This document shows, one piece after another, positions 26,012-36,779 of a stretch of DNA of 64,000 nt. The DNA is from Branchiostoma floridae (lineage: Eukaryota > Chordata > Leptocardii > Amphioxiformes > Branchiostomatidae): assembly GCF_000003815.2 (NCBI RefSeq), contig NC_049983.1, forward strand, positions 15,267,060 to 15,331,059, in the 5' to 3' direction. A program made the translations under genes and the position numbers. Numbering within the stretch: position 1 is the stretch's first letter; every line of letters begins with the position of its first letter. The notes beneath the pieces are model-generated. The model had not been told where the DNA came from. It saw nothing but the letters and a program-made list of their open reading frames with translations, and did no database searches.

Positions 26012-28139
26012 GGTACTTTTTCTTTCGTTCCAGGCCTCTCCACCAACCAAGCTCACAATTATGAGAAAATGGGAAAGGTTATGACAAAAGCATCAAAATT
26101 CATCCAGGAATTTTTGTGTTATCTTGTCAAGAAACCAAGGAAGAAACCATATATACTGGAGGAGAAAAACAACCTCCCCGCTGATACACATAAATCTCTA
26201 GCCGTTGGCACAAATCGTTGCCAATTTCTACCAATTGAGACCTGCAAATTGCCGACTAAAACACGTCATTGTAGCATCCAGCGGCCGTGTATGTAGTGTC
26301 CCTTTACGTGGCCCAAATGCAATCTATCAACGTTGCATCTCATCGCTCCCCAACATACACTAAAACAGCAACAATTTAAAACCAACGAGAACAACAGTGA
26401 ATTAAAAAAGATTCACCAGTGCAACATCACTGCATCAGTCATCCAAGAGCTATGCACACTTCAGCGCTTAAGGCGTTCAAGACATTCTTGAGAGGGCCCC
26501 GTTAGCGATATCGCCATTTTATTTTTAGCGTAGTCGTATTTGTGTACCAGAAATTATGGAGCACATATATCTTGTGATTCAGTTCTGCTTGCTCCCGCAC
26601 TTTCATGAAGAAATGCCTTTAAACAACCCGTTTGAAGTAGTCCCGTGAGTTTGATGATGGGACTGACGGCAGGGGGACTCATGGAAACATTCGTGTCTAC
26701 TAAAACCGATCGTTGTGCAGCAAAGTACTTGTGAGCTGGATAGTCACGATGTGAAGGTTTTCAGCGTCCTTAAATCACGTTTTACATCATGTAAAGACTA
26801 GTCTTGAAGGACACTCGACTCATGTGCGGTCGAAATGTACTTACGATCACATGCATTTCGACAAGATACTCTAGCGTACTTCAATACGATCTCCATTTCA
26901 AAAGAGCGTTTTCACTCACATTCAATATCAATTGAACCGACGGGGCAGACCGTCATGTTGGTGACCTTGATTGGCACTTAGATGAACCGTGTCCTCAGTA
27001 TTTTTCTCATTTTTATCGGGATATATTAATCTGGTATCCACTTGTTTTAGGTATAGACATTTATAAGAGTCAGGAGATCCCCGAATGTCTGAAAACGTTC
27101 GAGCAATGATGCACTGAAATGCAAATTAGGACACCAACATGACGGCGATAATAACGTCATGTAATAAAGCTCTACCAGTGAAGTACACAAAGTGAATGGC
27201 AGCAACTACTATATTCATGCAGAGCATCCAGCAACACGTGTGTATCATCTCCTGATACCGCCATGTCGATGACCGGAGGAAAAATCACTATGAACACACC
27301 CCCTCCCGCCCTCAACATCTGCTGTGACATTATTCAAAGACGTATGCTACAGCCTAAAAGTGAAGAATGCCTCAGACGGAAGAGGCGATGTCCTGAATCA
27401 TGACATGATGTATACTGCCTTCTGGGGATGTGATCTGATTGTTGGACAAGAACAGTGAACTGATCAATGATATATAAAACCGCTGTCCTGATAGGGACAG
27501 GGTCAAGGAAAAGCAGTGCAATGACCAATGAGGGGGCTGATGCTGTAGGAGATTCTTCTCATGCGCAGTTATGTGGAGAGATGCTGATAGGTCAATCACT
27601 GTACTTCATCTTTTGTATGCTCCATTGTCTTTCCTATAGAGCGATGTAAGGGTTACAGATATTGAATTGAAACACATTCTACAAGAATATTGATCTCTAA
27701 AATGCTACTTTGTATTCCAACTAATTTCAAATATCTATTTGAATACAGAATACCATTAAAAAGGACAAATTCTGGCACATGTTTTGAAGATGCAGATGCT
27801 GAATAAATAAAACATTCAACACTGGTGAGGAAACCTAAAGTGTGCCGTAATATGAGCGTTTGAAACTCATTGTTTTATCTCATAGAGGTATAGGAACCTC
27901 GCCTATGACTAATGATGTCAGCAACTGCTTCAGGTTTATTTCAAGTGAAAGTCGTGATAGTTTGCGTTCCGTAGATTAGACAGTGGTGGTTATTAAGTCT
28001 ATCGTGATGCGGTAAATGACAAAGTGAAACACGTTCTGCATGCTGATCAAATGATTCTGCCAGTCGGAGCATTGATCCATTGCTGCAAGCATCTCTTTTG
28101 ATCCACCGGTTCTAGAGCGCCTTGCAAAAATGTTTCAAT
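26012..28139. other. Intergenic with one dispersed-repeat copy
   Basis: Positions 26452-26560 repeat the 10-175 family (GCACACTTCAG, CTTGAGAGGG). No supported gene lies in the rest. Confidence 0.45.
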
Positions 28140-29110
28140 ATTTTTTTTTTCTTTTTTACTTTGTGGTTCAGTCTTCTCGCGGTTGATTTTATTTGGTATG
28201 GGTAAATTTCACAATTGGCGAATACTAGTACTTCTTCATTTGAAAACTGATAACCAATGATAATGAAATTCTATATGACTGGAATAATTTCTATTTTGAA
28301 GACGAAAATAACACCTCCGTTCTGTGGAGGCAATCATCCTCCGAACATCGCTACTTGTAAAATTGATAAGACCAATTTGGCGAATACTTGGTACTCCTCC
28401 GCATAACAAATAAAAAGTAACATAAATCAATTAAAGTGGAATTTCTACTGAAGACGAAACTAACACCTCTGTTTTTTATGAAGGTAATCATTCTTCAAAC
28501 ATCGCTACCATCCAACCAGTCGTATTGCGATTTGTTTTATTTGGTACGGCTAAATTTCACAAGACCAAATTGGCAAATACGTGGTACTTTTTCATTTGAT
28601 AACTAATAACCAAGATAATTCAATATGAGCGAAATAAGTTCTATTTTGAAGACGAAAATAACACCTCCGTTCTGTGAAAGCAATCATCCTCCGAACATCG
28701 CTACTTGTAAAATTGATAAGACCAATTCGGCGAATACTAGGTACTCCTCCGTGTAACAAATAAGAAGTGCCATAAATCATTATTGAATTGGAGTAACTAC
28801 TATATTTTTGGAGACGAAATAAACCTCCGTTCCGTTTTTTGTTCTGGAGGTGATCATTCTCGATCTAAACATCGCCATCATCCAGCCATCAAACGAAATC
28901 GAAGGAGAGTACCTTAATCTGTTATCAACCAAAGCCTACAAAAAAGTGCCATCAATCAGTAAAGGCGGAATAACTACTTTTTTTGGAGACGAAATAACCC
29001 TCCGTTCTTTTTTTTTCTGGAGATGATCATTCTCGATCTAAGCATCACCACCATCCAACAAAAATCAACCGAAATCGAAGGAGAGTGCCTTAATCTGTTA
29101 TCAACTAGAG
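28140..29110 (+). repeat. Diverged tandem repeats (about 180/360-bp period)
   Basis: Blocks containing GAAGACGAAAATAACACCTCCGT, ATCATCCTCCGAACATCGCTA and ACAAATAA are repeated at about 28300, 28450, 28655, 28810 and 28985. Alternate units are most alike, suggesting a 360-bp higher-order unit. Two short similar open frames on the minus strand come from the repeat and are not genes. Confidence 0.75.
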
Positions 29111-29589
29111 CCTAGGCTGCATGCGTCTTCCAATATGGCCGTCAGATATCGAGTTAACGGCTGTAATAAAAGCCCGACTATAGAGATGCTGAGTTAATAT
29201 CCCCTTGGAAATGGTCCAATCCTCTTATCTCATCAGACGTCTATTGCGCGCATCAATCAATGGTTGCCATGGCGACCAGGCCGTTGCCATGACGACCGGG
29301 CTGTGCATGCCTCCCCGAGTGGCTGGCTCCATCGCCGCGGAGGTGATTTGAAGGTGTTTTGTATTCCGTGAAGGCGGCACGGCTCGTAAGGCTTTGCGGC
29401 GGCTGGAATATCTATCTTAATCGGAAGACTGCTGTGAGGTAGATAAGACAGACGAGAAGGCAGTTTGAATGCAGAAGCCTTCGCGACGTTTCCTCTAATC
29501 TCCAAGCAGATCCTACGGTAGCATAAGATAGTATCAAAAGCTGGCAGAGAAGTGAAGCCGGCCTAGGAGTGTGTTTGGTTACTGGGAAA

Positions 29590-30700
29590 TGCACACCGCT
29601 AGCTATTTCCATTTCATCGAATCGTACCTTAAGAAGCATATATTTCAACCCCCCCCCCCCCAAAATTAGTGAACAGAATTTTAAAACACGTTTCTTCCGC
29701 TATGCGTACCCACATATTGTATGATTGTAAAGGACCATTTTGTTTAAAAACCAGGTTCGTACGGCCTTATCTTACCATCATGAAGATGAAGAGCGGCCCA
29801 TAGCGATAACTGTAGCAGCATCTCTTCTCCCTAAGTCAGAAACATCAAGCTTAGGCAAGCTTGACCTCAGTGACTCAATAGGCGAAGTAGGGGTTACGAG
29901 GCTGCTCGGGAAATTCCCTACCCCATTTTCATCACATACTCTGCACAGTTGTATAAGTATATTAGTTAAGTCTTATACAACCGTAGTTATGTATCAGTAG
30001 ATGTCATGCTTTGTACCTTGTACAATTGTTGCGCAATAAAGTAATATGATATGATTCTTAAGCTTGTTAGAGCGTTATCAAGTAACGTCATTGTGACACC
30101 AATAATACATATGGGTTGGACGCAGTAAGCTTGCTATTTCCATTTCAGTGAATCGTACCTACAGAGGCATATATTTCAATTAAAAAAAAAAAGATATTAA
30201 GTGTGAATAGAATTTTAAAACCACGTTTCCTCCGCTATACGTACCCCACATATGTATGATTGTAAAAGATCATTTTCATCCCATACTATGCACCCTTGTA
30301 TGAAGTAGATTAGCCTTGTAGAAACGTAGTTATGTATCAGTAGAAGCCATGCTTTGTACCTTAGCTTGTACAATTGTTGCGCAATAAAGTTATATCATGT
30401 GATTCTTGTTAGAGTGTTATCAAGTGACGTCATGGTGACACCAATAATATGTATGGGTTGGACGCAGTAAGCTAGCTACTGGTATTTCCATTTCAGTGAA
30501 TCGTACCTCATGAAACACTTTCGGTAACCTTAAGATATCCCCTCCCCCCACCCCGAAAAAATAGAAAATTAGCCTCTATTAAGTGTAAATAGAATTTTTT
30601 AACGCTAATGTTAGTTATTTGTATCAGTTTATAGTTGTTCACATTGCCATACATTGTAACTGTTACAATTGTTGCGCAGTAAAGTTAAAGTAAATCTACG
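29590..30700 (+). repeat. Three tandem units derived from a LINE 3' end
   Basis: Each unit begins near TATTTCCATTTCA and GAATCGTACCT, and ends in the LINE 3' signature TACAATTGTTGCGCA[A/G]TAAAG, at about 30026, 30372 and 30668. The first two units are followed by TTATCAAGT[A/G]ACGTCAT and GGTTGGACGCAGTAAGCT. The same terminal signature ends the LINE fragment at 25295. This is either repeated insertion at one site or later tandem amplification. Confidence 0.75.
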
Positions 30701-31077
30701 CTCCATTGAGATTGATGTTATTGATGCAAATCAAGGACACCAACATGGCGGCCTGCTCTTATCTGCTTCGTTGCTATAGGAAAGAAATGACAACACTCTT
30801 AAAACGGGTCGGTGTGAGTTCTTAAAGACATGTAGGCATATGTGTTGAAACGTATTTAGATACAAGCAAAATGTTTACAGTATACATGTTGTCCTACAAT
30901 GTAACAAAAAACGTTTTTCAATTCATGGATGGCGTACCATTGTTCAATTTGGACAGGAAATTAAAACTATCAATTTCTCAAAATGAAACAGAAAACATGC
31001 ATAATTTGAAACGTAAAGATCGAAGATGACTTAGATGAGATCTACTATAAATAAATACAACATCAGTAACACTTGAA

Positions 31078-31200
31078 GTATGCTCACTTCAGGTATCCAG
31101 GTGTTCAAGACATTCTTAAGAGGGTCTCGATGACGCCTTATTCATGTGGCTGACTCAGTACGTATATGTACATGTATACGTATATACCCGGCGAAATTAT
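31078..31200 (+). repeat. Dispersed repeat, copy 3 of 3
   Basis: Diverged relative of 10-175, sharing TCACTTCAG, TCCAGGTG, TTCAAGAC and CCCGG.GAAATTATG in order. Confidence 0.55.
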
Positions 31201-31459
31201 GTTCGAATAATGTTATATCATGTTCGAATGTAGCGTACGGCCACTCCTATGAGTAAGGCATATCGTCGAATGACCGATGAGTCAACCGTGTGGCTTGCAG
31301 TGTCCCCAGGCTTGCCAAATAAGCTCATGCATATGGTGCGGCAGAGGAAATTAGTCTGGAGCATAGCTGAATGTAAGCCAAACTGTGTGGATATGGACAT
31401 ATGAATCACGGGTGGACAGGGGGTGTGCATGGAGATTGTGGGAATGGATGCGGATAGAG

Positions 31460-31640
31460 TGTGGAATTGTGTGTGTGTGTATGCATGTCATTGTGTGTGT
31501 GTCACTGTATGTGTGTATGCATGCGCATGTTTATGTGTGTGCGTTTGTGAGTGTGAATCTTAATGGCTTGTGTGTATGTACAAGGATGTTATATCCTTGG
31601 TATGTCTATGTATGTGCACGTGTTTGTATGTGCACGTGTT

Positions 31641-31690
<50 letters not shown>
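31460..31690. repeat. (GT)n-rich microsatellite
   Basis: Degenerate TG/TATG alternation ending in a pure (GT)n run at about 31647-31687. Confidence 0.9.
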
Positions 31691-31699
31691 ATCGTTTCT

Positions 31700-32559
31700 G
31701 TAGATGTGTTCAGATTAGAAATCAGGTATTCTTTTTAGTCACAATATTTTACTCAACAGTCAACACGCTCGGATCATTGCGTTTCACACATTCATCATCT
31801 AAATTTTCTTTTCTTTAATGTTATAATGGGCCCACTTACACATCCAGTACTAGTGAGAATGATTAGCCAGATTCAAGTTTTTCTAGTATATCTTTGTTAC
31901 TTTTTTCTGGAATGATTACAGCCAACAACATTTTATTCTTCTGTAATTGCCGTGAAATTATGAGTTCGCGCATCATTTCAGGTAAACGTGTAAGGCAAAT
32001 AAAACTAAGGGGGTCCATGTCCCATGTATTGGAAGCGTTTTTTTTCTTTTAAAAATGCCTTGTAATTATTGATTACGTCATCATGACGTCATACTAACTT
32101 GCATGAATTATATTTTTGCAATAAGGTACTACCTGAAAAAATCAAGGTCCATACTTAAATCAAAATGTTTTTAGAATACCTCAGCCCCAATTCAGCAAGA
32201 GACAATTTTCTGAAATCTTGTTCGTCAAAATTAAAAGAAAATGGCATTTGAAGGTCGTTCATACTTCAAGGTGAAAGTTACCTTTAGGCGGTGTATTTAT
32301 TATGTTGTTACATGACGCACCGTAAATATTACTGGGCTCCCGTGGTTTAAATGATTGCGCTTGGAACGGAGCAAACAACAGCGCAACGCTCCGAGCCATC
32401 TGTTTTGTGACAGCTAGTCGCCAGAGCGCAGCTGGAAGACATGTCAAAATGCCAGCCGGCGCTTTGGGACACCTGCTCATCTTTTGCAGTCACGTATTGT
32501 GCGGGACAGATGACTCAGAGTTTCTATATTTGTTTGTGCTCGCTTATCAAACGGTGGCA
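31700..32559. other. Intergenic, nothing recognised
   Basis: AT-rich. Short frames here have no protein signature. Confidence 0.35.
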
Positions 32560-32760
32560 CAGGCAAGCACATGCGGGGGCGCAGTGCCCTGGGGACGACG
32601 CGCCTCCCTGGGGACGACGCACCTTGCGTGAGTGACAGGTGTGTTGGACGATAATCGGTGTCGGGCCCACAATGCCCCGGGGACGACGCCTTGCACCCTG
32701 GGGACGACGACGCCATCCTGTCTATGACTGACAGGTGCGTTGGACGATAATCTGTGTCAG
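32560..32760 (+). repeat. GC-rich CCTGGGGACGACGC minisatellite
   Basis: CC[T/C]GGGGACGACG words occur four times at about 32589-32711. They are embedded in a longer two-copy unit that also contains GACAGGTG[T/C]GTTGGACGATAATC at about 32633 and 32728. It stands out from the AT-rich surroundings. It may be a decayed promoter or CpG-island-like satellite. Confidence 0.7.
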
Positions 32761-33107
32761 ATATCGGCTCCACCTGCTGCAAAGATTTAATATCTCCGTG
32801 AGAGACCGTTGTTATCGTTGTCCTTGACTGATACATGTACCTTATCTTATGGATACAGAAATCAGGGGAAATGCCTTTTTGATGCCGTGAAAGAAACCTT
32901 GAAGAAATTGCGGACGTTTCTCGATTCCCAAATGTACGCCTTCGGCATATTTCTCAGACTGATGTATGATTATAGTTATTATATTGTGTGAGCACTCGAG
33001 GGATATACAAATTACAATGCGTCACATCAGGGATGTCTTTCTCTTCGGCTGTGGAGAAGAGATATCATACGTCAACGTTGTTCAGGGCTGGAAATACTAC
33101 TCTTAAA

Positions 33108-33286
33108 GCAGATGTTAGGCTCCGGCTGTTTTTTTAAACGTTTTTAGTTGTTTTTAATCGGGCTTTCTATTTTGTCATTTTTCTTAAAGTACGCCTGCCA
33201 AACACAGCAAGATACAATACGAAATAGAAAGCCCGATAAAAACGACTATAAAAACGTTAAAAAAACAGCTGGAGCCTAACCTCTGC
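33108..33286. mobile_element. Short foldback MITE, family A copy 2
   Basis: The termini GCAGATGTTAGGCTCC and GGAGCCTAACCTCTGC are inverted repeats that extend inward (CGGGCTTTCTATTT and AAATAGAAAGCCCG). The result is a near-palindrome of 179 bp, related to 369-530. Confidence 0.82.
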
Positions 33287-34365
33287 TCGGAGAGTATCGA
33301 AATACCACCTACATGTGCAGGTTAAGGTGCACTCTCACTGCACTTGCGTCAAACTTGCGTCACTGTGGGGTTCGTTCACTGCGTCACTGTTTTGTTATTT
33401 TCTCCGATATTTTTTTTTTATAATTTAGATACTGCGAAATATGTGATCGCATGACTTAGAAGATGACAAAATGCACAAAAAATAAGGAAAATTTGTTCTT
33501 TATCACTGAAATTCGCTGAGTGTCTTTCGAACCCCGCAGTGACGCAAGCTTGACGTGCAGTCGAGTGCACCTATAGAGCAGGAACAGTTGGAGTTTGCGG
33601 ATGTCTACCGGCACCTCACCTGCACTGGTCCATGTACTGGGTTTGAATTCCAAACATACAATATAATAACATCCCAAATAATAGAAAATTACGTTGCAGC
33701 TCAAGTTTTGTTTCCACCTTGATGTATTTTCCATTGTAATCTTTATGACAGGAGCTCGTCTTTGGATCCGCGGTCTACGTTTGTATCCGTTCTTGTTCCC
33801 CATGTTTTGTCTTCTTGTGCATATATCACTTTTGTGAAAGCATTAAGCAATAAAAAAATCTTTCAAAATTACAAACTTGCATCTTGCGTCCTAGAATTCT
33901 AAATCTAGAATGACAATACACTAGTCTGTAGTGTTACATGTATTACGTAATTTAAGGTTAATTTGAGTTGTTAACTGATATATGTAAACGGCCAAAACAA
34001 TTAGGGGACACTTCGACTATATACAGCTTTCTGTAAAAAAATATTATTATGCATCACAAAATGGATTACACTAACGTTACCTCCACCACCCCTAACATTT
34101 TACTGAGATCTTTTCTTATCCTCTTCGTCCCTGGCTTCCTTATCCTCTTCGTCCCTGGCGAGACATAAGGCCACCGTGACACACACATACACCACCACCA
34201 CTTATGACATATCACTCAGTCTGTATCTAAAAGCTGGCGTGTCACGCTGAAGGACGATTCTATATCCGGTGATTGATATAGATATTAGGTTGTCTCCAAA
34301 ACCGGGCCGCTGTCCCTGGCCGGCAGTAACACCCAGCTGATTTATCAGCTTCGCCCCGTGTACAC
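33287..34365. other. Intergenic, nothing recognised
   Basis: A near-exact 30-bp direct repeat (CTTATCCTCTTCGTCCCTGGC) lies at about 34115-34160. No gene is supported. Confidence 0.35.
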
Positions 34366-34469
34366 TAGCCTGGGTACCATCCGATTTATAACGGGGCTCC
34401 TTGTAGCCTAAAAAATCTAGGGTAGGGAGTGCAAGGAGCCCCGGTAGAAATCGGATGGTACTCAGGCTA
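34366..34469. mobile_element. 104-bp foldback element
   Basis: The arms TAGCCTGGGTACCATCCGAT and its near-complement at 34450-34469, followed inward by GGGGCTCCTTG and CAAGGAGCCCC, form an almost complete hairpin. It looks like a very small MITE. RNA read through it would fold strongly. Confidence 0.8.
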
Positions 34470-34954
34470 AGCTAGGCCACATTTAACGCTAGTTCACCTT
34501 TATTATGGTAAACAGGGTTTCTATAGGATTATGAAGTCGACGTCCTGTGGTTTCAAATTGCTTTTTAAAAACCTTTTGCAGATTGAAACCACCGTTCGTC
34601 TACTTATTATCATTCTTAGATACCGTGTTCTTAATTCAATGGATAAAGGTTACCCCGCAGATAAAGCCTTTAAAGGTGAACTAGCATCACAAAATGTACC
34701 CTCTACACATCTGCTTGTAGTCCCTTTAGATTACCAGCTTCCGCATGAGCGCCCAGCCCGGCACTGCGGCTGGTGAGTAGGGAGCTGTGAAAAGCTGCTC
34801 TCAACAAATGTCAACATTCTGCATGTCGGCACTACATCGATCGGGGAACCTGCAGGCAGCTTGTCTGATGTAAGGTTGAATTGCTACGTGGGCGCTACGT
34901 ACGGTTAAGGGAACTGTGAAGAGGAGAAACCAAGCGTTTGTGCGTTTTACTTTC

Positions 34955-35182
34955 TGTGTGTGCGTTTCTCGATGTGTTTGTATGTGTGTGTGTGCGCGCG
35001 CCGTGTGCGTGTGTGTTCGTATGTGTGTGTTTTTGTTTGTAAGCTTCACGCGTGTTTGTATGTATGTATGTATGTATGTATGTGTGTGTGTGTGTGTGTA
35101 TGAATGTATGTGTGTCTCTGTGTGTATGCGTGTTTGTTTGCAAACTTCACGTGTGTCTGTGAGTGAATGTATGTATGAATGT
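34955..35182. repeat. TG/TATG-rich tract
   Basis: TG-rich microsatellite ending AATGT at 35178-35182, directly against the left arm of the large inverted repeat. It resembles the (TG)n tails of the SINEs at 61.4 and 63.5 kb. Confidence 0.8.
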
Positions 35183-36057
35183 CACGGGGGACAATCTACG
35201 TCATAGGTTGCAAAGACGTTTTCGACCGTCCGGAGGGACAATTTCGATGGTCGCGGAGATTGATTCGACGGTTGCAAAGGCAAATTCGACAGTTACACAG
35301 AAAAATTCGACGGTTACACAGACAAATTCGACGGTTACACAGAAAAATTCGACGGTTACACAGAAAAATTCGACGGTTACACAGAAAAATTCGACGGTTA
35401 CACAGACAAATTCGGTTTGCGGGGACAAATTCGACGGTCGGGGAGAAAACTCCGGTACTGAAGGGCCGTCCAGTGAGCGTTTTGCGAGGTAGGTCGTACA
35501 CAATTTCTTCTTCTAACGTCATCTAAGGGAGATTTTGTGTAACCTAGCCTAGCCTATCAGGTGGCAGAGTATCTCTGGATCATCGGAAGCCAAAAGTTAT
35601 CATCTTTTCATGTAATTGAGTCGAGATAGAGGGAGCGCCGTTGTGAATGACGACTTCCAATAGCAAAGTTACCGATGTCAACAGTTGACAAATACTGTAT
35701 TTTGAGCGATTAGAATTAACATCGTCGACGAAATCCATATCGTCTACCCCGGGAGGTTCTTATCCACGAAATGAGACCATGGAAGTATTGTTACTACCCA
35801 CATAGGGCGAAAATCAGAAGAGATAAGTTTTAGCGCTACCCCCCTCCCCCATTTGTCGACACGTACCACGTGTGGGAGATTTATATTTTTTATATACTCA
35901 GGCGACAGTATGATATTCGTACTATGAGTGCATCTGCCCTGTCACCATTGCTATGGCTTTCTTGAAGGACTGACCGAATAGTCCATGCTTTAAAACTTTC
36001 TCAGGATACAAATTTTGTATCACTGTATCGCCCCCCTCCCACATTTTCCCTCCAGAT
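35183..36057 (+). repeat. Left arm of the large inverted repeat
   Basis: Near-identical inverted match to 60556-61413 over its full length, including AACCTAGCCTAGCCTATCAG and CACGTACCACGTGTGGGAGA. Similarity stops at CCTCCAGAT; 44 nt further on is a polypyrimidine tract with AG, followed by an ATG at 36102. The arm has no credible gene. Confidence 0.9.
35282..35407 (+). repeat. 21-bp minisatellite, six units (left arm)
   Basis: Six units of AAATTCGACGGTTACACAGA/C. Because 21 is divisible by 3, every frame stays open, which explains several spurious repetitive reading frames here. Confidence 0.92.
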
Positions 36058-36101
36058 AACAACAGCATCTGATTTGTCAAATTTCCTTTTTTTTTTCAGA
36101 A

Positions 36102-36553
36102 ATGCCTCGTCGGCTCAGATTAACTCTCTATCCCCGCAAGGGTGGTAGAGGCAAAGTGAAAACAAAGCTAAAGGCCAAAGTTCAAGGTGCCCCTGCATCT
36201 GATGGGGCTGAATGGCATACAGATGAAGAAGATGCCATGTTTCAAGATCTAGGCAAGGAGTCCTCTTTGCCAGGGAGAAAAGAGATGCAGATCTGTGTCA
36301 TCTACTCCGAGAAGGATATTAAAATGGGGTAAGAACCGTCCTTATGAAGAGGGTAGTAGGAAAACATACAGCAAACCTCAAAGTACTTTTGAAGATGAAT
36401 GGCAAACAGATGAAGAAGAAGACACCACCTTTGAGGAAAACAGTGCAAGTCCATTTGCTGCAAAAGGAACACATGGAGTTTGACAGCATCATCGTATTGA
36501 TGAAAGCAAGATGCTACCATCAACAAGAGCTGGAATCGAAATTTAGGACCTGA
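36102..36553 (+). pseudogene. Frame-broken acidic/basic ORF remnant, unknown
   Basis: The open frame at 36102 follows an intron-like acceptor (T-run then CAG). It encodes a basic start (MPRRLRLTLYPRKGGRGK) and an acidic segment EWHTDEEDAMFQD, then stops at 36332. A second frame carries a similar segment, EWQTDEEEDTTFEE, to about 36483. Two related blocks in different frames suggest one ancestral exon with an indel. I do not recognise the family. It lies just inside the left arm of the large inverted repeat and may belong to that element. Confidence 0.4.
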
Positions 36554-36779
36554 TATCCATACTACTGTTTATTTTTTCTTTTCCTATGGTGTTTTACTCT
36601 GAGTGTTATCACTTAGCAATGTGCAGTATAACTGGAATGTTTGAATAGTTTCATTTGCTGTGGAACTTCAGAGCTTATATCTCAAATCTTTGTAGAATGG
36701 AATGAATATCTGAAATTTTATGTGATGTAAGTAACTTAGAAATGTATCATCATTCTAATAACGAAATCAAAAGGACATA

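Noticed and set aside
35163-35526. Repetitive frames of about 110 aa on both strands
   Set aside because: A 21-bp minisatellite keeps every frame open. The same is true in the right arm at 61.1-61.5 kb.
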